DNA of 64,000 bases from Talinum fruticosum. Lineage: Eukaryota; Streptophyta; Magnoliopsida; Caryophyllales; Talinaceae. Where the stretch lies: NCBI GenBank assembly GCA_021018815.1, contig JAITYX010000144.1, positions 372,001 to 436,000 of the forward strand. Reading direction: 5' to 3'. Under the pieces are notes generated by a model. The model worked only from the letters and a program-made list of their open reading frames with translations, searched no databases and was not told the DNA's origin. Shown here piece by piece: positions 35,301 through 43,829 of this stretch. The position numbers were made by a program, and so were the translations under genes. Numbering within the stretch: the first letter of the stretch is position 1; each line of letters begins with the position of its first letter.

Positions 35301-37587
35301 CTGTTGCAATTTGTCATTTGTGTTAATTTTTGATGAATAACAGAATGACCTGGCTTTTGACTTTAATTGTTTCAATTTTTTAAATTATAGATATTCATTG
35401 TCATGTTGATTGTTAATTTGAATGCAAGGTGCATCTCGTAGTGGTATTCCTACAGGTTCGGATTCGGTCTCCTCTAGTCCTTTGAACCAATGAAGGAAGT
35501 ATGGCAAGCACGATAAAATTGAAAGCAATAAGAATAATTTCTTTTGCAAATTTTGTGGAGTCATATTTGTTTTTCAAACTGTGCTTGCTTGTTTTATTTA
35601 GACTTCTACTAGGCAATACTACTATCTTATGTGTGTGTTTTGAGATATTATAATGTTAGATTATGGCATCTTAAGGCTATGTGAAATGTTTTTCGTAATT
35701 ATAATGATGTTTGATGATTTATATTTGATGCAATATCTAACTTATCTGTCAAACAATATAGCTTGGAAATTACTTTCAAGCTTTTCCGAGTAAAAAGTGC
35801 GCCTCGTTCCAAAAAGTCAACCCCTTTCACCCTTTGCCTTTGTTTTTGCGCCGTGAGCTTTTTAATCTAAGCATCTTGGAATGATACTCTTCCTTGTACA
35901 ACCTCTCACTGGCACAGTAATAATGCACGGGATGGCGGTCCAGGGCAAACTAGACCCGTTAAGCCTGGGTCTGGGTTTGGAATTTGGGACCTAGACCTGA
36001 TTAAATGTTTTTTTATGGTAAAAAAATATATTGACCTAAGTTTGGCTTGCCTAATTCCCTTAAACAATTCAATCACTCTGTGTCCTTTGCTCATCTTCAG
36101 TCATCACTCATAACTCAAACACTTACTTTCACATTCTTTTTCAAATTTGTTTAGTTTGTTTAATTTTTGATTGTTTGTTTTAATTTGTCGATTTACAGGT
36201 TACCTAAGTGCATGTGTGAAAAAATAAGAAATTTTTTTCTTATAGATGTGTAATAATATTAAATGGGGCATAAGAATGATAAGATTATGATATTTCTTAT
36301 TAATTTTAGCATGAAATAGTTTGGACCTATTAAGGATCCATGGACCTACCCGTCTGGTTCTAGGTTCATGCTTCATAGATCCGACGAGTCTGGTTGGACG
36401 AGTCTGGTTGGTCTGTGTCTGAGTCCAAAAAATTAAACAGGGACTCGACCCATTGCTATCCGTCTCTACTAGTAACAAAGGCACTATGGCAGGTGCTAGT
36501 AATGTGAGGTAATATAGGTTTTAACCTAGCACAAAGCAATTTTGAAATGCATATGCGGATGGTATTGCAACAGGCAATAGGCCAGAAGTCACCTCCTCCA
36601 GCACGGTTAGGTATATTGAAAATCAAGACAATTTTAGTGGAGTTTACCTGGTTGAGAAGCTTACTAGTAGAGAAGAATTCCTGGACAACCTATATCGTTG
36701 CTTCTCTACTTTAGTGATGAAATGTTCTCATTTCAAAAATTTAAGTTCACTTGGAGGTTAATATTCTCTAGTTTTATTTTGTCTATCGGGGCATATTTTA
36801 GTGGAGTTTACCTGGTTGAGAAGCTTACTGGTAGAGAAGAATTCCTGGACAGCCTATATGTTGACTTTGTTATTTTCACCTTTAGGATTCTGGAATATAT
36901 AGAGAAATTTAAAGCCGCCGTGTTTCTCGCTATCCATATTTTCAAGAATCTATCTCCAACCCCTGGGGGGTGTTTACTGGAGAATTTCCTCATACAATAT
37001 GGACAAAGTGCTTGTGTGTCAGGAGTGCATTTACTTTTTACGCTTCCAAGATACAGTTTCTTAAGTATTATTTGCTTAAATTGCATGTTTGATGGATATC
37101 TGACAAGCACTACTTAATGTCATAGACTCATCACTCATAGTATCATGAGATAAAGTCTATAACCTTCCCTTTTTGGTGAATATTTCTAATGCAGGATCAA
37201 AGCCTTCGAGTTACCCACAACTTGGGTGTCTTTGGTGGAGGTGGACTTGTATTGTCGATAATAACAGGCTTGTTTGGGGCTAATCTGGATGGAATTCCTG
37301 GAGCACAGAACGCACCATATGCATTTGGATTATTTTCAGGGCTCCTTGTCTTGCTGGGCATCATTTTAGTCGCAGTAGGGTTACTATATCTTGGGTTGAA
37401 ACAGCCTATTTCTGAAGAGCAGGTAGAAGTGAGGAAAATGGAGCTTGAAGAGTTGGTTAAAATGTTCCAGCATGAGGCAGAGAGCCATGCCCAAGTTCGC
37501 CAAGCTAATTCCAATTCACAGCAAACTTTTCCATCCACTACAACCAATCGGTTCCCACATGATGCTGATTATGTGATAATTGAATGA
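14371..37587 (+). CDS. CorA-like magnesium transporter family protein (AT2G42950/AT1G29830 type)
   Basis: A plant-specific CorA-related membrane protein, presumed magnesium or metal transport; its function is not well established. CDS exons: 14,371-14,960; 20,712-20,900; 21,007-21,098; 25,057-25,116; 25,217-25,285; 30,925-31,128; 37,195-37,587. All junctions are GT-AG and phases agree once two single-base gaps are allowed. Expected product is about 532 residues. The soluble part carries IGWARISELVQEVQ, APYWERPAGPVWWCHVDAG, RSWHAQNFLVTAMHVKG and VKWSLHAREEI. The last exon has two membrane segments (about 417-429 and 447-470). The CorA signature GMN is GAN here (about 430-432). Oddities: one T appears lost near 14,948-14,954 (reads YLFMR, expected YLFYE-VPV) and one near 25,249-25,253 (reads HLLA-stop, expected HLFGVILNQEI). 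The start is uncertain: MPMDLWTDG is conserved, but the real N-terminus may extend upstream. Long introns are full of transposons. Confidence 0.88.
15308..15700 (+). repeat. Diverged tandem duplication of about 208 bp in transporter intron
   Basis: Two adjacent copies share the order tttcacttttg, ttgcctct, ctttatatagaaata, tacatcctg-ccc-attgttt. The second copy begins near 15,516. No element type is evident. Confidence 0.6.
16568..17260 (+). mobile_element. Ty3/gypsy retrotransposon remnant
   Basis: attagtatcagagga (about 16,568) resembles the tRNA-Met primer-binding site next to a 5' LTR. Bases 16,864-16,915 translate as VEFVVFDVSNPSIWIKS then stop, matching the FDGSNP..WI motif of gypsy gag. 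A sequence from about 16,930 to 17,260 resembles 18,190-18,660 and may be an LTR. Everything between is degenerate. It lies inside the first coding intron of the transporter gene, same strand. Confidence 0.5.
18190..18660 (+). repeat. LTR-like copy related to 16,930-17,260
   Basis: Shared blocks in the same order: gaagatattca, tatgatcaggaaa, a tttgaatacc-ccttt block, and taaatt-agtgttta-ttttggagtg. The copies are strongly diverged. The interval 18,420-18,610 also holds short reiterations of ctttacacctcctta. Together with the earlier copy this may bracket a decayed, internally deleted LTR element. Confidence 0.45.
18773..19511 (-). pseudogene. LINE (L1-type) 3' fragment, zf-RVT domain
   Basis: The minus strand from 19,511 to 18,924 reads open for 195 codons and matches the zinc-binding C-terminal domain of plant LINE reverse transcriptases: LTKDRMHKLEM, CVLCKVQDESHSHLFFEC, then MIWRERNYRIFQ. 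The 3' end is marked by an oligo(T) run at about 18,772-18,783 (poly(A) on the element strand). No reverse transcriptase core is present, so it is a 5'-truncated copy. It sits antisense in the transporter intron. Confidence 0.88.
19512..20711. other. Remainder of transporter intron, no recognisable content
   Basis: The short minus-strand open frames here (19,646-19,843 and 19,923-20,147) match nothing I recognise. The sequence ends at the acceptor gcttag for the exon starting at 20,712. Confidence 0.5.
21225..21465 (+). repeat. GC-rich degenerate tandem repeat in transporter intron
   Basis: Three loosely similar units of about 65-70 bp, each with a (c)acacgc/atgcct...cttgct-cctgggaccct...gcctcc pattern. 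They stand out by GC content from the AT-rich intron. Confidence 0.6.
21470..23080. other. Intron sequence without identifiable content
   Basis: No gene, RNA or clear element ends were seen. The open frames at 21,543-21,770 and 22,219-22,488 (minus) look accidental. Confidence 0.45.
23085..23780. repeat. Possible LTR-retroelement-derived sequence
   Basis: Contains actcggggtgtcgatccataag and a following purine-rich stretch of a kind that recurs in decayed plant LTR elements. No LTR pair, primer site or coding motif could be fixed, so class and borders are uncertain. It directly precedes the LINE fragment at 23,786. Confidence 0.25.
23786..24475 (+). pseudogene. LINE 3' fragment, zf-RVT domain
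   Basis: Plus strand. Bases 23,865-23,925 give IWKSKAPTKACFLGHF, then one frame change, then 23,863-24,423 reads as PTEDMLKKRNF, RCTMCLVEEESIDHLLHC, WWSTWKERDCRVFEGK. These are the standard blocks of the plant LINE zinc-binding domain. An A-rich tail (about 24,436-24,486) follows the stop. It is 5'-truncated and frameshifted. It lies in the transporter intron, same strand as the gene. Confidence 0.85.
25795..25965 (+). repeat. Dispersed repeat, copy 1
   Basis: Shares cctagattaaaaaccattg, tttgctttagtcca and tttctcag...ctgga/cta blocks in the same order with 51,445-51,660, which lies in the PHD gene intron. The A-rich end (aaaaataaaataataaa) suggests a retroposed unit, but no Pol III boxes could be confirmed. 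Confidence 0.55.
26167..26389. mobile_element. MITE with tgtaagacgg ends, probably TA target
   Basis: The left end tgtaagacggtcttacttgagagat and the right end, read inverted as tgcgggagacgg...taagagat, are similar inverted repeats. TA lies outside both ends (26,167-26,168 and 26,388-26,389). The agacggtct motif is a familiar plant MITE terminus. It has no coding content. Confidence 0.6.
26386..26705 (+). repeat. Tandem duplication, about 155 bp, two copies
   Basis: The unit starting cataatgtttt at 26,386 repeats at 26,541 with high identity (shared ctcacccaagaatttgtg and ctacaaacttttactttggg). It abuts the MITE at 26,167-26,389. The overlapping open frames here are the same peptide repeated and are not a gene. 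Confidence 0.9.
27630..27960. mobile_element. Fold-back Mutator-type MITE with perfect 9-bp TSD
   Basis: A perfect 9-bp duplication ccttaataa flanks the element (27,621-27,629 and 27,961-27,969). The two halves are long inverted repeats of about 140-150 bp: left gttctcagatcaaagtgcc pairs with the right end read inverted, gttctcggatcaaagtgcc, and the match continues through catctaaaaacattcaa and cccttgggg. A 9-bp TSD with long TIRs is characteristic of Mutator-like elements. A transcript of the intron would form a hairpin stem well over 100 bp. Confidence 0.92.
29458..29731. mobile_element. Tourist/PIF-like MITE
   Basis: The ends are ggcttgtttgttt and aaacaaacaagccc, inverted repeats of about 13 bp. 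TAA lies outside the left end and after the right end, as expected for PIF/Harbinger elements, although one base of the right boundary is ambiguous. The interior has reiterated ctaaccgctgataac-like words. A related fragment ends near 28,440 (acgaacagaccctta). Confidence 0.65.
30834..30924 (+). repeat. Three 29-bp tandem copies of a splice-acceptor sequence
   Basis: Unit ttaggtcacttaaacgtgtctcgatttgt, read here in two parts (ttaggtcacttaaacg and tgtctcgatttgt), starts at 30,834, 30,863 and 30,892; the true acceptor of exon 8 (ttgtttag, ending 30,924) begins what would be a fourth unit. Each copy therefore offers a tttag|gtca acceptor at 30,837, 30,866 or 30,895. Using any of them in the gene's frame gives GTC ACT then TAG or TAA, so mis-splicing would truncate the protein. 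Confidence 0.9.
31670..32670 (-). pseudogene. LINE 3' part (RT thumb and zf-RVT), antisense
   Basis: On the minus strand, about 32,650 to 31,700 reads in broken frames as VIKKVEQTYRNFLLGSS, SLVAWTAVSQPKEFW, HLFYDCRHQEVRTRVFAWAK and RDRNAKIFQVFPDVDRTYR, the usual order of plant LINE thumb and zinc-binding domain. The element-strand A-rich end is near 31,665-31,672. Frameshifts and stops make it a pseudogene. It sits inside the last transporter intron. Confidence 0.8.
32674..33480 (-). pseudogene. LINE reverse transcriptase core fragment, antisense, rearranged
   Basis: Minus strand. Near 33,430-33,250 it reads GKGLSQGEQVSPLIFVMVKEYFTRLL followed by LNHLSFADDLMVFCKAE, which includes the catalytic FADD motif. 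Then come SGLHMNDSKSQIYNGG (about 33,120-33,060) and KYLGMPITPSRLEASDFQLLIDKI (about 33,005-32,935). A short run 33,216-33,247 is nearly identical to 34,070-34,101 of the neighbouring LINE and is out of place here. An oligo(T) at about 32,675-32,684 may mark the 3' end. Confidence 0.78.
33684..34618 (-). pseudogene. LINE fragment with internal deletion, antisense, host of an hAT insertion
   Basis: Minus strand. 34,600-34,470 reads LMKVDLGKAYDSIFWEFVDDIL (RT palm), then jumps directly to TACRPKREGGLNI (thumb), so the FADD part is deleted. 34,140-33,754 reads LLTRERLRQLGI, CVLCGEGTETSQHLFF, SYHVWTERCGRNFG (zinc-binding domain). The upstream continuation VRGCTRKSIIPRC lies at 35,871-35,923, displaced by the 1.25-kb element inserted at 34,619. 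Confidence 0.82.
34619..35870. mobile_element. hAT-family transposon remnant with BED-finger trace
   Basis: The direct repeat gcatcttgg flanks it exactly (34,610-34,618 and 35,871-35,879). Imperfect terminal inverted repeats are ttagtttaaaaaag and ctttttaatctaa. Within, about 35,480-35,590 (+) reads KYGKHDKIESNKNNFFCKFCG, like the N-terminal BED zinc finger of plant hAT transposases. No catalytic or dimerisation domain is seen, so it is non-autonomous. TSD length (8-9 bp) and the BED trace agree on hAT. It inserted into an antisense LINE. Confidence 0.85.
35924..36470. mobile_element. hAT-type MITE, 8-bp TSD with one mismatch
   Basis: The ends cacgggatggc and gctatccgtctct are inverted repeats of the cagggatggc type known from plant hAT elements. 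The flanks are agtaataa (35,916-35,923) and agtaacaa (36,471-36,478). The interior near both ends is rich in gggtctggg/ctagaccc-like words. No coding content. Confidence 0.65.
36631..36858 (+). repeat. 65-bp direct repeat, 163 bp apart
   Basis: 36,631-36,695 and 36,794-36,858 differ at about two positions, so the duplication is recent. The copies carry attttagtggagtttacctg and agaagaattcctggaca. The open frame 36,698-37,117 that includes the second copy is unrecognised. This lies near the end of the last transporter intron. Confidence 0.88.
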
Positions 37588-38060
37588 GATGTGATTCTCT
37601 CCTCTTCTTCATTGTTCAGAAACTGACCGACATTTTGCCTTGTTTATGTTCAAATTTTCTGATTTCAAAGGATGGAGGAGCTGTTTTGAGGGATCATATG
37701 ATTCATCGACAAAGCAAGCCTTGGTTCTTTCTGAAGTTTTCGGGCTGGCTGGCAAAATCTCAGCAGATAGAAGATTTTGAGCGGCATTTGGAGTTGATCT
37801 GACATTGTACTCCAGTATCAGGGGGCACTTAGGCCTCTGTGGAGAGTAAACCCGTTTCCAGTATCTTAATTGTTTACAGCACAAACATTTGTCCTGTACA
37901 AAACATTTGTCAGTCTCGGTGATGCGAGAAGCGTCAAGTACTCAACAGTTTTACTATGTTTTGGCTTTAATATGAGAGCTTCAGACATCCACCCAAGATA
38001 GGGTTAACCAGACTTGTATACTTGAGATAAATAAAGAATTGGAGGAGAATAATATCTGTA
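37588..38060 (+). terminator. 3' untranslated region and poly(A) signal of the transporter gene
   Basis: After the stop at 37,585-37,587 the sequence holds no further conserved coding. aataaa at 38,030-38,035 is a canonical poly(A) signal and suggests cleavage near 38,050-38,060. Assignment is by position. Confidence 0.5.
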
Positions 38061-38529
38061 GATTAAGAAAAATAATTTGTTGATTCATGAAATTTTGTTG
38101 ATGCATTTCATGACTTCACCCTCCCCCCAAAAAAAAAAAAAGAAAAAGAAAAGGAAAGACCTGTGCGACTCCTTTAGCTTTGGGCAGGAGTGAATGGGTT
38201 CATTATTTTGTGTACTTTTGGTTTTAGACGCGAGATTAGGCGCCATGCTTGAGTTCCTTTAATGAGAAACTTGTGTATTTTTTTGGTAGACGGTTCTAGA
38301 ATCAAGCAATCCACATGGATGCTGTTTTAGTTCTACCTCGCATAGCATGGGCTGTGAGCCGAGCTCTTTCTTTTCTGTCCCTTGTTTTTGTGTAGTCTGA
38401 AAGGTAATGCATTAATATATTAAACAAGAGTTCGAAATCCTAGTTTTCACTCGTACAGTCGAGTTATGGGCATCCCTAATCCTATTACTGTTAACTTTTC
38501 ATACATGTTTTGGGAGAAAATCGATGGAT

Positions 38530-40020
38530 GCTGATGTGGATGATGAGTCGGAAAGAGTGGATCGTGGTGGCTTGACTCGAGTGGACGAGCTCCTCATGAC
38601 GGCTGCTTCTTCCCGGAAACAGTACACCCCAGGAGTGGATCAGGGGAACGCCCTTCAACGCTCAACTTAATGACGTAGAAAAATCAGCAAGTTGAAATCT
38701 TCCTCGAAGTGCATGAAGGGGTTTTTGGAATTTGAATAACTTTTACCAAAGAGGTAAGGTTTTTATCTTTAAGTAAAGAGAATATGTGGATTTAACCAAG
38801 AATTTATGTTTCTTGGGAATTGTGATGTTATGATACCTCATATGATATTTGGTTTGGTGGCAAAGTTAGGTGAGTATTTATAGAGGAAATAAATGAGGGA
38901 TAAAAGCAATCAATTTACCGTCATTAGGCATGGAACACTAATCCTAATGGGCTTTGGGCTTTACCCATCTCATGCAATGAAAGACTTAGACCGATATCTC
39001 AATTATCCGACTGATCGGGAATAACCGGCTAGTGACGTGATAAATGAGTCGACACTTGTCTAGGAAATAGTCTGTATCATTTAGCCCATCGCATTTTACT
39101 TACACGCTTCTCGAGGCGGATAAATGGAATGTGAAGTAATTTCAACCATGTTTCTCGTGCCTCAAATATTTATAAATAGACAAGGTGAATTGGAAGAAGT
39201 GGCAACACCTCACTCCTTTGTTCACTTCTCCCTTTTTACTTGTTCGAGACATTTTCTCGCGACTACCAAAAGTTGCGTCCTCGCTTCGATAGGGTGAAGG
39301 TCGTGAAAGTCTGCTCATGATAACCATTGTCCAAACCTCGTCTTGGAGATGTTCTATGGACATCTCATTGAAGATGCGGTCGAGCTCTCGCTTATAGATG
39401 CTAATGGTGCCCGGGAGCTTCAACATGTCTGTAGCATACTCCGACTAGGACCGTCTCAAGGCATAGGTAAGGTACAACGAGTAAGTTTCTTCCGGAATTC
39501 CGGATGAAAATCCAAACTCGTTAGCGAGTGATGCGGCTGGCGGAGGCGCCACTTCTAGCATAAGTTCGTCGTCTTGTCCCCCTCGGGAGAGCGGCGAATC
39601 GGTGGATGGTCTTTCCTCCCGCTCTTCCTTTGGCTGGAAGAGTTTGCCTAAGGAGAAGGGGAGGAACCTTCCCAAGGAGAAGAAGAGGAACCTCCCTAAG
39701 AAGAAGTGAAGACATGACCTTGCTCTTTGGTAGATGTCGAGGCATTGTAGTGTTGTTTCATATGTTAGTTTGTATTTTTGATGTTTCGGCCTACTTATAA
39801 CGTCATGTCATATGTTTTTCCTTAATGAATGAATGAACTTTGTGTCTTGGCTTTATCATTCTTTCTTCCAAGTAGCTCTTGTTGAGACGTAATATCGAAA
39901 AATAATTTTTCTAGCTCTTTGGGGCTAAAAAGAGTCTTGAGAAGGATAAGTTCTCCCATGAACCCGCTTATGAGAACATCAAAAGCATGGACCCCTAATC
40001 CTTGGAGGATCAAATTCATT
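38530..40020. repeat. Unclassified repeat-derived intergenic sequence
   Basis: Moderately GC-rich for this window. It contains small open frames on both strands, including a minus-strand pair (39,142-39,426 and 39,445-39,675) and a basic plus-strand stretch (GRNLPKEKKRNLPKKK, about 39,659-39,708). None matches a family I can name. The context, just before a tandem array, suggests an old retroelement, but no LTR or enzyme motif is visible. Confidence 0.3.
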
Positions 40021-40139
40021 TGGCGACTACAACCTCTTAGCCCCGTAGGACTAAAAACACAAAGTGTCTCTCGCTAGGATTCTTGGTGCGTTTAAGCCTC
40101 TCGCTTCCTTGGATTAGAATCATGAGTTTGGCCACGACG

Positions 40140-40945
40140 ATACCGTTGTCGGTCTTTATGCAAACTTTGGGCTCTCGTAGGCTTGAAAGTGCATGATTCT
40201 CGTTATGGAACATCCCACGGAGAGCGTGAACCCGTAACCTCTAGTTAGGAGTGTAAATGCCCGCGATGATACGAGTCTTTACGCAACCTTTCAGCTCCCG
40301 TAGCCTTGAAAGTACATGATTCTCACTTGGGAACATCCCATAGAGAACGCGACCTCCTAACCTACGGTTAGGAGTGCAAGTGCTCACGATGACGCGGGTC
40401 TTTACGCAACCTTTCAACTCCCGTAGGCTTGAAAATGCATGATTCTTGCTAGGGAACACCCCTTGAGAGCGCGACCCCCTTAACCTCTAGTTATGAGTGC
40501 AAGTGCACGTGATTACACGAGTCTTTACGCAACCTTTCAGCTCACGTAGGCTTGAAAGGGCATGATTCTCGTTAGGGAACATCTCATGGAGAGCACGACC
40601 TCCTAACTTCCGAGTTAGAAGTGTAAGTGCCCATGATGACACGAGTCTTTACGCAATTTTTCAGCTCCCGTAGGCTTGAAAGTGCATGATTCTTGCTAGG
40701 GAACATCCCACAAAGAGTGCGACCTCCTACCTCCAATTAGAAGTGTAAGTTTCCGTGATGACACAAGTCTTTACACGACCTTTCAGTGTCCTGTAGAATT
40801 GAAAGTGCATGATTCTCGCTAGGGAACATCCCACCGAGAGCACAACCTCCTAACCTTCATTTAAGAGTGAAAGTGTCGGTGATTATGGGTCTTTACGCGA
40901 CCTTTGCTTCCGTAGGCTTGAAAGTGCAAATAAATGATAACCTCC
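40140..40945. repeat. Tandem array, unit about 120-130 bp, 6-7 copies
   Basis: tctttacgcaacctttcagct-cccgtaggcttgaaagtgcatgattctcg...gggaacatcccac is repeated with starts near 40,152, 40,269, 40,400, 40,522, 40,647, 40,768 and 40,890. Each unit also contains gagagcg-gacctcctaacct...gttaggagtg, an inverted word pair that could form a small hairpin. Copies are 75-90 percent alike by eye. Confidence 0.92.
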
Positions 40946-41099
40946 AAAGGGTATTTCTTTATCGAGTTAAAAATGCGACGTTTTAGCTCATGTAGGCTAA
41001 TTTGTCACTAGGCGTCAACGGACGTTTGGACTTTGAAGTCATACGTTTCGTTGTTTGCGATTTTTGCGGAATTATACAATTTTTAATTTTTACGACCTC

Positions 41100-41420
41100 T
41101 TTTGACAACTCCCAACTCTGCCTCCCAACTCTTCGCGTACGCTCCTTTTGCACTTTCTCACTCTCGCCCAACATCTCAAGCTAGCTCCCTCCTAATCTTA
41201 CCACTCGCTTATTATCGAGGCCCCCTCCCTACCCCTACTCCCGGCTCCCGGGTTCCGCCTCATAAGTCCCGAATCCTGTCTCCCTTCCATCTTTCTCTCG
41301 TTGTTGCGCAGATCCGCCCTCACCCCAACTCCCGACCCCTGCCCCTTTCCCTCTCGCCGCTTGCCCGGACCCGCCCCCACCCCGACTCCACCCAAAAATC
41401 CTACTCTCCCCAAACCTTAC
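41100..41420. repeat. C-rich low-complexity DNA
   Basis: Runs such as cccctcccta and cccgcccccacccc give open frames on both strands (41,102-41,485 plus, 41,198-41,413 minus) with Pro/Ser- or Gly/Arg-rich products. These are composition artefacts. Confidence 0.65.
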
Positions 41421-41519
41421 CCCTAATTCCCAATTTTAATTTTACTTTAATTTTTTTGATTGGATTTCCGAAATTGAATTTTTAATGTGAATTTTGAAAT
41501 TTAAAATTTAAAATTCGAG

Positions 41520-42840
41520 CCTATGTGATGGAAAGTGGACAGCCTTATGTTTTGAGCTAAAGGACATTTGCTTCAAAGAGCCAAACATGCCTAAGGTTAA
41601 CCAGAATTACTTGAAAAATGCTTTAAACATCAGCCCGGTGCAAGTTGATTCTGAAGGCTAGAAGGCCGAGAGTGTCATCCTTATGATCTTATGTGCATAA
41701 ATAAGTGTTCAAGAAAGAAGAGCTTATTCAACCATGCCTAAAATCTTCCTTGTTAAAGCTTTGGTGAATTCGGCCATGTCAAGACGTGTGGAATATTTCA
41801 AGCGCTACATTTTATTTTCCTTGCACATAAATAAGTCAAGGCGGACCAAGGGACCAAGGCTTATGGTCATGCATCACATGGAGCTGCCAAGAACACCAAG
41901 CTAGAGCATATTCTAGAAGGCACTACCACTAGTGGAAGGTGGTTAGAAGAGAGCTTGGAGAAGGAGCAACAAATCTTGGCCACATGTTCCCTATCAAACA
42001 ATACTTGGCTAGAAATTCTTCAAGCTTAACTTGGAGAGGAGGAAAGCATCTAATTAGTTAGCATTTTGTTTTGCTTTAATTTTCAGCTTAGTTAATTTCA
42101 ATTTTCAGCAAGATTAGTTGTATTGGCGGGTCTATATATTCAGCATGCACACTCCTTGTAAAATCACCCTTGATGAATATATGAATTTGAGCTTTGCTCT
42201 TGAGATGGATTTCTCAACCTTTGGAACTCTCATTGCTGTATCCTAGTGTGGTAGCTAGGTGGTGTCCTTTGAGTCCTTCCAATCTCCCGGTGGTGTTTCT
42301 GTATCCGGACAGATTGAAGGTGCCCCTCGGTTCTTACTCGGTGGTGTTTTTCGTATCCGAGCTAGGACCTTGGTATTATCCCCTCACTTCATCAATTCAT
42401 ATCTCACAATCTACCCAGCCATTTCATCCCAAATTTTACCCACAATCCTTCCTGTCCATCTACTTCCATTCCTCCAATTTTCAGCTCCATCCAAGAACAT
42501 CTCCATCCTCCACACCAAAACCAAACAAAGGGTGTTCTGTCATGTACAGCCAGCCGGCTACCTCAACTTCAGGCTATCTGTTCAGGGAGTTCCCCTACCC
42601 AAATTCAACGAAACTTGGTCACGATCATCATCTACCAGTTACCATCCTTCCCACCAAATTTCAGCCAAGACCAAGCACTTTTGCCCCTCCATTTCTCCAA
42701 TCTGCCAAGATTGCGCAAGCAGGCTGCATTCCGCCCGGTTGAGCTTCTTGCGGTTTTCTATCCATTTTCTTTGCTTCCGCCACTACACATCACTATGTCG
42801 GGAGAGGACACTGTTTCTCCTTCCATACTGATTGGCCAAG
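41520..42840 (+). repeat. Possible solo LTR or LTR-retroelement leader
   Basis: A tatatattcag (about 42,132), then cttgtaaaatcacccttgatgaatatatgaatttgagc resembles the TATA/R region of a plant LTR. Downstream, tgtatcctagtgtggtagc and two gtggtgttt...gtatccg repeats follow. No second LTR or protein was found. The long open frames 42,194-42,742 and 42,259-42,831 have no recognisable domain. Confidence 0.3.
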
Positions 42841-43085
42841 GGGTTACTCTATTTAACCCATCCTTGGTGTTTAATGTTCACAAACTATCTTCAATAAAAA
42901 ATTTTAATTTTTTTAATAATGTGCGAATGAAATGATGGGAGTAACTTGTGAAATTGATAGGGTATTCATAAAAAAATACAAAAAAATTTACACAATATAG
43001 TTGTTTTAATATAACCGTTGGAAAAAAATCACAACAACTAAAAAGTTGCTTATACACTTTGCAATTTTCCGGACAATTTGCTATC

Positions 43086-43829
43086 TAATGCATATTTTTC
43101 TTTGGACTAATTGGTATACTTGTTTAATGAATATTGTATACTTAAAATTTTAAATATTTTAATTAATTTTGTACTGCAATTATAGAGGGGGATGAGCTAG
43201 TATGAGTTATCTAAACACCTCGACCTATTAAACGTTATTAATTTATCAAACACCGATCTTGAGCTTTCGAATATGAGTCGGTTATTACCCATTTGTCAAA
43301 CAAATATCAAAAAGTTAATATTGAGAACAAACTCCAACCAAAAATGGTTAATTCCATAATTTAGTGACATTTTAACATACAAATTAATAATTATCCCTTG
43401 TATGATACTCACTATTTCTTCCTAAAACCTCCCCTCCATCCTTCCAATCCAAACAAAAGTTCCCTACTATATAATATTGAATATTTTCTGCATGTTGTAT
43501 ATTTAATGGCGCCCATTATGGACAAAGAATTAAATTTAAAATTCAAAATAAAAAAAGAGATCAAGAAGATGAAAAGGAAAGAAAGATGAAATATCATTAT
43601 GTATGTACGGATAACCTCGTATGAGTGATAAGTGAAACATACAATATATGCACATTATTTTTGCAACTATGAGATATCAATTGAATCAATCTTGAGTATC
43701 TATTGAGCTCAAACTTGGGTTTGAATCATTAGACAAGGTATGATTTGCTTTAAAATGCATATTTTTCTTTGAACTAATTAATATACTTGCTTAATGAATG
43801 TTGTATACTTGAAAGTTTAAATATTTCAC
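43086..43829 (+). repeat. Pair of about 76-bp direct repeats, 667 bp apart
   Basis: 43,086-43,162 and 43,753-43,829 share aatgcatatttttcttt, gaactaatt, atacttg-ttaatgaat and ttgtatactt at about 85-90 percent identity by eye. They could be the terminal repeats of a tiny retroelement, or two copies of one element. Confidence 0.65.

Noticed and set aside
37197..37547. 116-codon minus-strand frame
   Set aside because: It is the antisense shadow of the conserved last exon of the transporter gene.
40140..40945. Regularly spaced repeats that could suggest a CRISPR array
   Set aside because: The whole 120-bp unit is conserved, with no unique spacers, and this is plant nuclear DNA.
42194..42935. Overlapping open frames of 106-190 codons
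   Set aside because: Three overlapping frames are open at once in C-rich sequence and none shows a domain; the area looks like an LTR-type leader.
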